A program made the translations under genes and the position numbers. Source: a virus. From it: 64,000 nucleotides of DNA. Below the pieces are notes generated by a model. The model was not told where the DNA came from. It saw only the letters and a list, made by a program, of their open reading frames with translations, and ran no database searches. Positions within the stretch are counted from its first letter, which is position 1; each line of letters begins with the position of its first letter. The stretch spans positions 1 through 64,000 of IMG/VR virus record IMGVR_UViG_3300021962_000061. One strand, given 5' to 3'. This document shows, piece after piece, positions 62,984 through 64,000 of this stretch.

Positions 62984-63600
62984 TGCTTTATATCTGAAGT
63001 ATTGATAGCAAAACCAAACTGGCACACCACTCTAGGTAACGTGCCTTGCAAAAAAGGCATATAGTGTAACATTCTATCAGCAGGAAAACACCATGCATCA
63101 CACATATCTATTTGTATGTTTTTATTGTTTATATGCGGGTCGTACGATTCATGGTTGTCTCTGTTTACCATCACATTAAACCTAATGTGCCTCCAACCTT
63201 TTATTCGCTGAGGTAGTTGAGCATATTCTCTGTCATAAGCATCAGTATGCTTTTGTATAAACCCACCTGGTTGTATATAGGTCATCAACCAACCAAGTCT
63301 AGGATCTATAGCATAATCATTGAACCTATCCAGCTCCATTACCTTTGTTATTCTTTCGTACAAAGTTTTAAACAATGGCATGCTGTCAAATATATCCACA
63401 CTACTAAATTTCAGTGAGTGTCTTAGATGTTTGGATACTGCTACTTGATATTGCTCGGATTGGTTATATGAAAATCTATCACAATTAAAATAACCATTCG
63501 TCCATTTGTCAACAGCAAATTGATATAGTAAATTTCTTTCTTCCTGAGAAATGAACTTTCTGTGTACTACTATATTACTGAGAAAATTGATTTGCTGCAA
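62980..63600 (-). CDS. 2-oxoglutarate / Fe(II) oxygenase
   Basis: 206 residues from a TTG at 63600, preceded by TAA in frame and by GGGAG about 11 bases upstream; no ATG is available. The double-stranded beta-helix core has the iron triad His118 and Asp120 (QKHTDAYD) and His179 (RMLHYMP), and the 2OG-binding Arg190 (LPRVVCQFGF). Such enzymes hydroxylate proteins, nucleic acids or small molecules; substrate not apparent. Frequent in marine myoviruses. Overlaps its upstream neighbour by 26 bases. Confidence 0.85.
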   Translation of the reverse strand: MQQINFLSNIVVHRKFISQEERNLLYQFAVDKWTNGYFNCDRFSYNQSEQYQVAVSKHLRHSLKFSSVDIFDSMPLFKTLYERITKVMELDRFNDYAIDPRLGWLMTYIQPGGFIQKHTDAYDREYAQLPQRIKGWRHIRFNVMVNRDNHESYDPHINNKNIQIDMCDAWCFPADRMLHYMPFLQGTLPRVVCQFGFAINTSDIKQ

Positions 63601-63850
63601 TTAAGTAGTTGCTCCCACTAGTTGAATCTATAGTTCTATCTATCTCACCCCAGTACTCTTCAATTGCTCTTTTAGCAAATTCCATTTCAACATACTGACC
63701 AAGAATTTTTTCTTCTGTAGCATTGATAGGAATCTTAGCGCCCCAGATAATAGTATGAGCATAATTATAAGCTTGGCCAACTACTAAACCATCTTCTACC
63801 TGGAAGTAGTAGTGGTTATTTTTATCAACACAGCGCCAGTTGCGTTTCAT
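63575..63850 (-). CDS. Small protein of unknown function (91 residues)
   Basis: ATG at 63850, one base after the stop of the upstream partial gene, with GGGAC upstream; an in-frame ATG at 63898 would lie inside that gene. A mixed alpha-beta domain (MKRNWRCVDKNNHYYFQVED), then an acidic helix. No family recognised. Confidence 0.7.
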   Translation of the reverse strand: MKRNWRCVDKNNHYYFQVEDGLVVGQAYNYAHTIIWGAKIPINATEEKILGQYVEMEFAKRAIEEYWGEIDRTIDSTSGSNYLIAANQFSQ

Positions 63851-63851
63851 A

Positions 63852-64000
63852 TTAGTCCCACAATCCGTTGTAGTACTTACCAAACAGCCTAAAGCCATTC
63901 TTCATACGTTCGTCATGAGCTCTCATACCTTCAAGGTCCATCTTGAAAGTATGGTTAGGTCCATGAACAAGCTGCGAGTACTTATAACCTTTAGGACCTT
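63852..64000 (-). CDS. C-terminal part of a gene cut by the right edge
   Basis: 49 codons are open from the window end to TAA at 63852-63854 in one frame (first full codon at 63998). They encode GPKGYKYSQLVHGPNHTFKM, then EGMRAHDERMKNG and a basic-aromatic end. The stop-to-ATG spacing fits a real coupled gene. Too short to assign. Confidence 0.6.
   Translation of the reverse strand, partial: GPKGYKYSQLVHGPNHTFKMDLEGMRAHDERMKNGFRLFGKYYNGLWD

Overview
This window is a near-continuous stretch of a T4-like (Tevenvirinae / marine 'cyano T-even' type) myovirus genome. The evidence is the recognisable T4 virion gene order (22-21-68/67-20-19-18-17-16-15-14-13 ... 8-7-6-25-PAAR-5-27-53-48, then 4, 54, 26, 51, 29, then 32 and 59), T4-type late promoters (TATAAATA) before many transcription units, and very tight packing with ATGA and TAATG overlaps. 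No host chromosome, tRNA, integrase or transposon is visible. The fibre proteins, the DUF4815-type protein, and the sulfotransferase and 2OG-Fe(II) oxygenase genes resemble those of phages of marine bacteria. A lipobox lipoprotein argues for a Gram-negative host; the host itself cannot be read from the sequence.

Layout. About 0-5 kb (- strand): head module (scaffold gp22, protease gp21, acidic core proteins, portal gp20, tail tube gp19). 5-12 kb: sheath gp18, terminase gp17/gp16, tail completion gp15, neck gp14/gp13. 12-31 kb: an accessory adhesion region. It has two possible glycosyltransferase-like genes, a Thr-rich tetrapeptide-repeat protein, several small fibre subunits with shared modules, two giant Ig/Calx-beta-like adhesins, and an S74-chaperone fibre. 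31-53 kb: baseplate (DUF4815 protein, gp8, a second and larger Thr-rich repeat protein inserted between gp8 and a gp7-position protein, gp6, gp25, PAAR tip, gp5 with an M15 peptidase, gp27, gp53, gp48). 53-58 kb is the only + strand block: gp4, an unknown conserved protein, tube initiator gp54, tail assembly chaperone gp26 with a gp51-like -1 frameshift extension, and the tape-measure-like gp29. 58-64 kb (- strand): a 520-residue lipoprotein, ssDNA-binding gp32, helicase loader gp59, then a small-enzyme cluster (sulfotransferase, Rossmann-like protein, 2OG oxygenase).

Most of the window builds one contractile-tailed particle. The least explained parts are the two Thr-rich phi-x-T-T repeat proteins (662 and 1699 residues), the possible glycan-modifying genes near one of them, and the phage-encoded lipoprotein. 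The clearest single regulatory signal is a canonical -1 ribosomal frameshift site (T TTT TTC, 6-nt spacer, 8-bp hairpin) joining gp26 to gp51. Several small genes (49, 54 and 91 residues, and a 49-codon partial gene at the right edge) complete the annotation. No gap longer than about 100 bases lacks a gene.
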